Assembly (NCBI GenBank): GCA_001247695.2
Contig: LGRX02027093.1
Span: 1-27,157 of the forward strand
Reading direction: 5' to 3'
From: Cymbomonas tetramitiformis
Lineage: Eukaryota; Chlorophyta; Pyramimonadophyceae; Pyramimonadales; Pyramimonadaceae
Length of the DNA: 27,157 bases
Positions 26,501-27,157 of this stretch are shown here, in pieces. The position numbers and the translations under genes are program-made. Position 1 is the stretch's first letter. Each line of letters begins with the position of its first letter. The notes under the pieces were generated by a model. The model was not told where the DNA came from, did not search any database, and saw only the letters and a program-made list of their open reading frames with translations.

Positions 26501-27157
26501 AGCAAGCTGCCCCAGCAGCGGCGCTGAGCCGCCCACGGCAGCGAGCCGCCCCAGCAGCGGCGCTGAGCCGCGGCCACCCACGGCAGCGAGCTGCCCCAGC
26601 AGCGGCGCTGAGCCGCGGCCGCCCACGGCAGCGAGCTGCCCCAGCAGCGGCGCTGAGCTGCGGCCGCCCACGGCAGCAAGCTGCCCCGGCAGCAGTGCTG
26701 AGCTGCGGCCGCCCTCGGCAGCGAGCTGCCCCAGCAGCGGCGCTGAGCTGCGGCCGCCCACGGCAGCGAGCTGCCCCAGCAGCGGCGCTGAGCTGCGGCC
26801 GCCCACGGCAGCAAGCTGCCCCGGCAGCAGTGCTGAGCTGCGGCCGCCCACGGCAGCGAGCTGCCCCAGCAGCGGCGCTGAGCTGCGGCCGCCCACGGCA
26901 GCGAGCTGCCCCAGCAGCGGCGCTGAGCTGCGGCCGCCCACGGCAGCGAGCTGCCCCAGCAGCGGCACTGAGCCGCGGCCGCCCACGGCAGCGAGCTGCC
27001 CCCTTAGCAGCGGCGCTGAGCTGCGGCCGCCCACGGCAGCGAGCTGCCCCAGCATCGGTGCTCCGCAGACAGCTCAGCACGAGCAGCCCGACGCAATGGT
27101 TGATGGCTCAGCAACCCAGGACGCAGGTGCAAGCGATGCTCCGCGGGCAGCCCAGCA
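17574..27157 (+). CDS. Giant Cys-rich tandem-repeat polyprotein behind an LTR, runs off the window
   Basis: The ATG at 17574 lies about 170 bases after the primer site. Frame 0 is read to a G7 run (18713-18719) and frame 1 to about 20756. Frame 0 is then open to the last base except for TAG at 22506: some 3,190 codons. N-terminus: aromatic/Gln-rich (VPNAGFLAQQQQQ), then a basic patch (RQHRIAKRRQQRLRQQ, about 18100), then an acidic part with repeated Asp-Phe/Val-Trp motifs (DDDAFWAAVD, EDDFWSCD, DDDVWARVDED, 18316-18540). Next comes a Cys/Asp/Thr-rich part (DYCAADD, 18880-19610). Then blocks of tandem repeats with units of mostly 12, 19, 16/21 and 15 residues, each containing Cys. Unit lengths are multiples of three and most indels keep frame, so it is coding. 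No RT, protease, integrase or zinc knuckle is visible. It may be a Gag-type or surface/matrix repeat protein; the function is unknown. The breaks may be mutations or sequencing errors. Confidence 0.6.
18713..18719 (+). other. G7 run at which the giant ORF changes frame
   Basis: Before the run frame 0 is coding and would stop at TGA 18735. After it frame 1 is open for about 2 kb. With six G the protein would read HLEGGEALITDD without a break. The cause may be an insertion, a homopolymer sequencing error or a +1 frameshift. Confidence 0.75.
19750..19983 (+). repeat. 36-bp coding repeat, first block
   Basis: Units encode QRALCAAAAPAA and variants (QRVLCVAAAPAA, QRAICAAAASDA). About six copies in frame 1; the same unit forms the large block from 20722. 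Confidence 0.9.
20107..20436 (+). repeat. 165-bp coding tandem duplication
   Basis: 20107-20271 and 20272-20436 differ at only about four positions, so the duplication is recent. The unit encodes 55 residues, including SPLSPTCTELLALSECAKL and HDLLICDISNTAVGHIS, and keeps frame 1. Confidence 0.95.
20722..21800 (+). repeat. 36-bp coding repeat, main block, about 30 copies
   Basis: Units of 12 residues such as QRALCATAAPAA, QRALYVTAAPAV and QRAICAAAASDT. Some units carry 3-bp insertions (about 21015, 21200 and 20785) that keep frame. One base is missing at about 20756 (GCCCACGTG for GCCCAACGTG), which returns the protein from frame 1 to frame 0. Confidence 0.93.
21801..22895 (+). repeat. 57-bp coding repeat, 19 copies
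   Basis: The unit encodes RALCAAALAQAGSCCERAG with variants RAPC, CTPC and CAPCVAV. A group of units in the order RAPC, CTPC, RALC recurs at least three times, so there is higher-order structure. TAG at 22506-22508 replaces CAG in unit 13. One unit has an in-frame 3-bp insertion (about 22281). Confidence 0.95.
22980..23745 (+). repeat. 48/63-bp coding repeat, block 1
   Basis: Units encode EAQPPQPGEVPHGCMA, with an optional DGCMA or DGCTA addition, giving 16 or 21 residues. Frame 0 is unbroken. Confidence 0.93.
23746..24300 (+). other. Non-repeat part of the giant ORF between two repeat blocks
   Basis: Encodes ALPAEGPSDGAYDGDGM, a basic Arg/Gln-rich stretch (AIRRRQRDLAKAKRLF) and RSACLLSCNVTTD. 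Two segments resemble the N-terminal part: TGCGCGGCAGTGGC (about 23772) matches 18550, and TTCCGCATGTTTATTGTCGT (24035) matches 18449. Three short degenerate units containing AVPQAVQHV, QVQHVS and VPQAVQYVS follow. Confidence 0.7.
24301..25570 (+). repeat. 48/63-bp coding repeat, block 2
   Basis: The same family as 22980-23745 (EAQPPQPSEAPHGCMADGC), about 22 units and unbroken in frame 0. Confidence 0.93.
25571..26135 (+). repeat. Diverged 48-bp-type coding repeat
   Basis: About twelve units of roughly 16 residues of the pattern xxQPxxxPSGCTxEAL (PDATPCGCTAEALPLQ, PGAAPSGCTTMAPPLQ). Related to the previous block but older. EAQHVHPGAAPSGC occurs twice. Confidence 0.85.
26136..26215 (+). other. 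Short non-repeat segment of the giant ORF
   Basis: Encodes AMDAAFGWTYEDLLYPNGKW and then YPMDTEPIE, rich in aromatic residues and unlike the repeats on either side. A possible small folded or binding motif; no family recognised. Confidence 0.6.
26216..27056 (+). repeat. 45-bp coding repeat, 19 copies
   Basis: The unit encodes LRPPTAASCPSSGAE. Two units lack the first two codons, and one has an extra CTT codon near 27003; all keep frame 0. Neighbouring units are near identical, suggesting recent expansion. Confidence 0.95.

Overview
The window is eukaryotic nuclear DNA. It contains spliceosomal-type introns, retrotransposons, minisatellites and a type I membrane protein with an EGF-like and proline-rich ectodomain; there are no bacterial operon signals. 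A large, repeat-rich green alga (prasinophyte-type) is my best guess, based on the RT/RNase H/methyltransferase-like protein and the SPPPP-type surface protein. That is inference only.

Layout. (1) 1-3679: part of a DIRS/PAT-like retrotransposon with a coiled-coil Gag-like ORF, then a pol ORF (RT, RNase H, DNA-methyltransferase-like NPPW domain) joined by a TGATG overlap, then an unexpected Tudor-like domain in another frame. (2) 3687-4485: a foldback element, palindromic over almost its whole length, with a 7-bp target duplication. (3) 4493-6611: pyrimidine-rich and then G-rich DNA with short tandem repeats. (4) 6612-9301: the 3' part of a spliced membrane-protein gene whose exon phases fit together; its first intron holds a 24-bp minisatellite. 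(5) 9302-11604: mostly non-coding, with a palindromic MITE and a pair of direct repeats. (6) 11605-17404: two diverged copies, in the same orientation, of an LTR of about 665 bp. Each is followed by a tRNA-Met-type primer site and then by a Q-rich ORF. Copy A is decayed.

(7) Copy B leads into the most striking object: a reading frame that starts at 17574 and is still open at the last base (27157). It is interrupted only by a G7-run frameshift, a compensating one-base deletion and one CAG-to-TAG nonsense change. It is built from several unrelated Cys-containing tandem-repeat families, nearly all with unit lengths that are multiples of three. No known catalytic domain is visible in it. Paired hairpins with compensatory base changes are shared by the two LTR/leader copies, which suggests a selected RNA structure. 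The likely undescribed system is therefore an LTR-type element carrying a giant Cys-rich repeat polyprotein and a structured leader.
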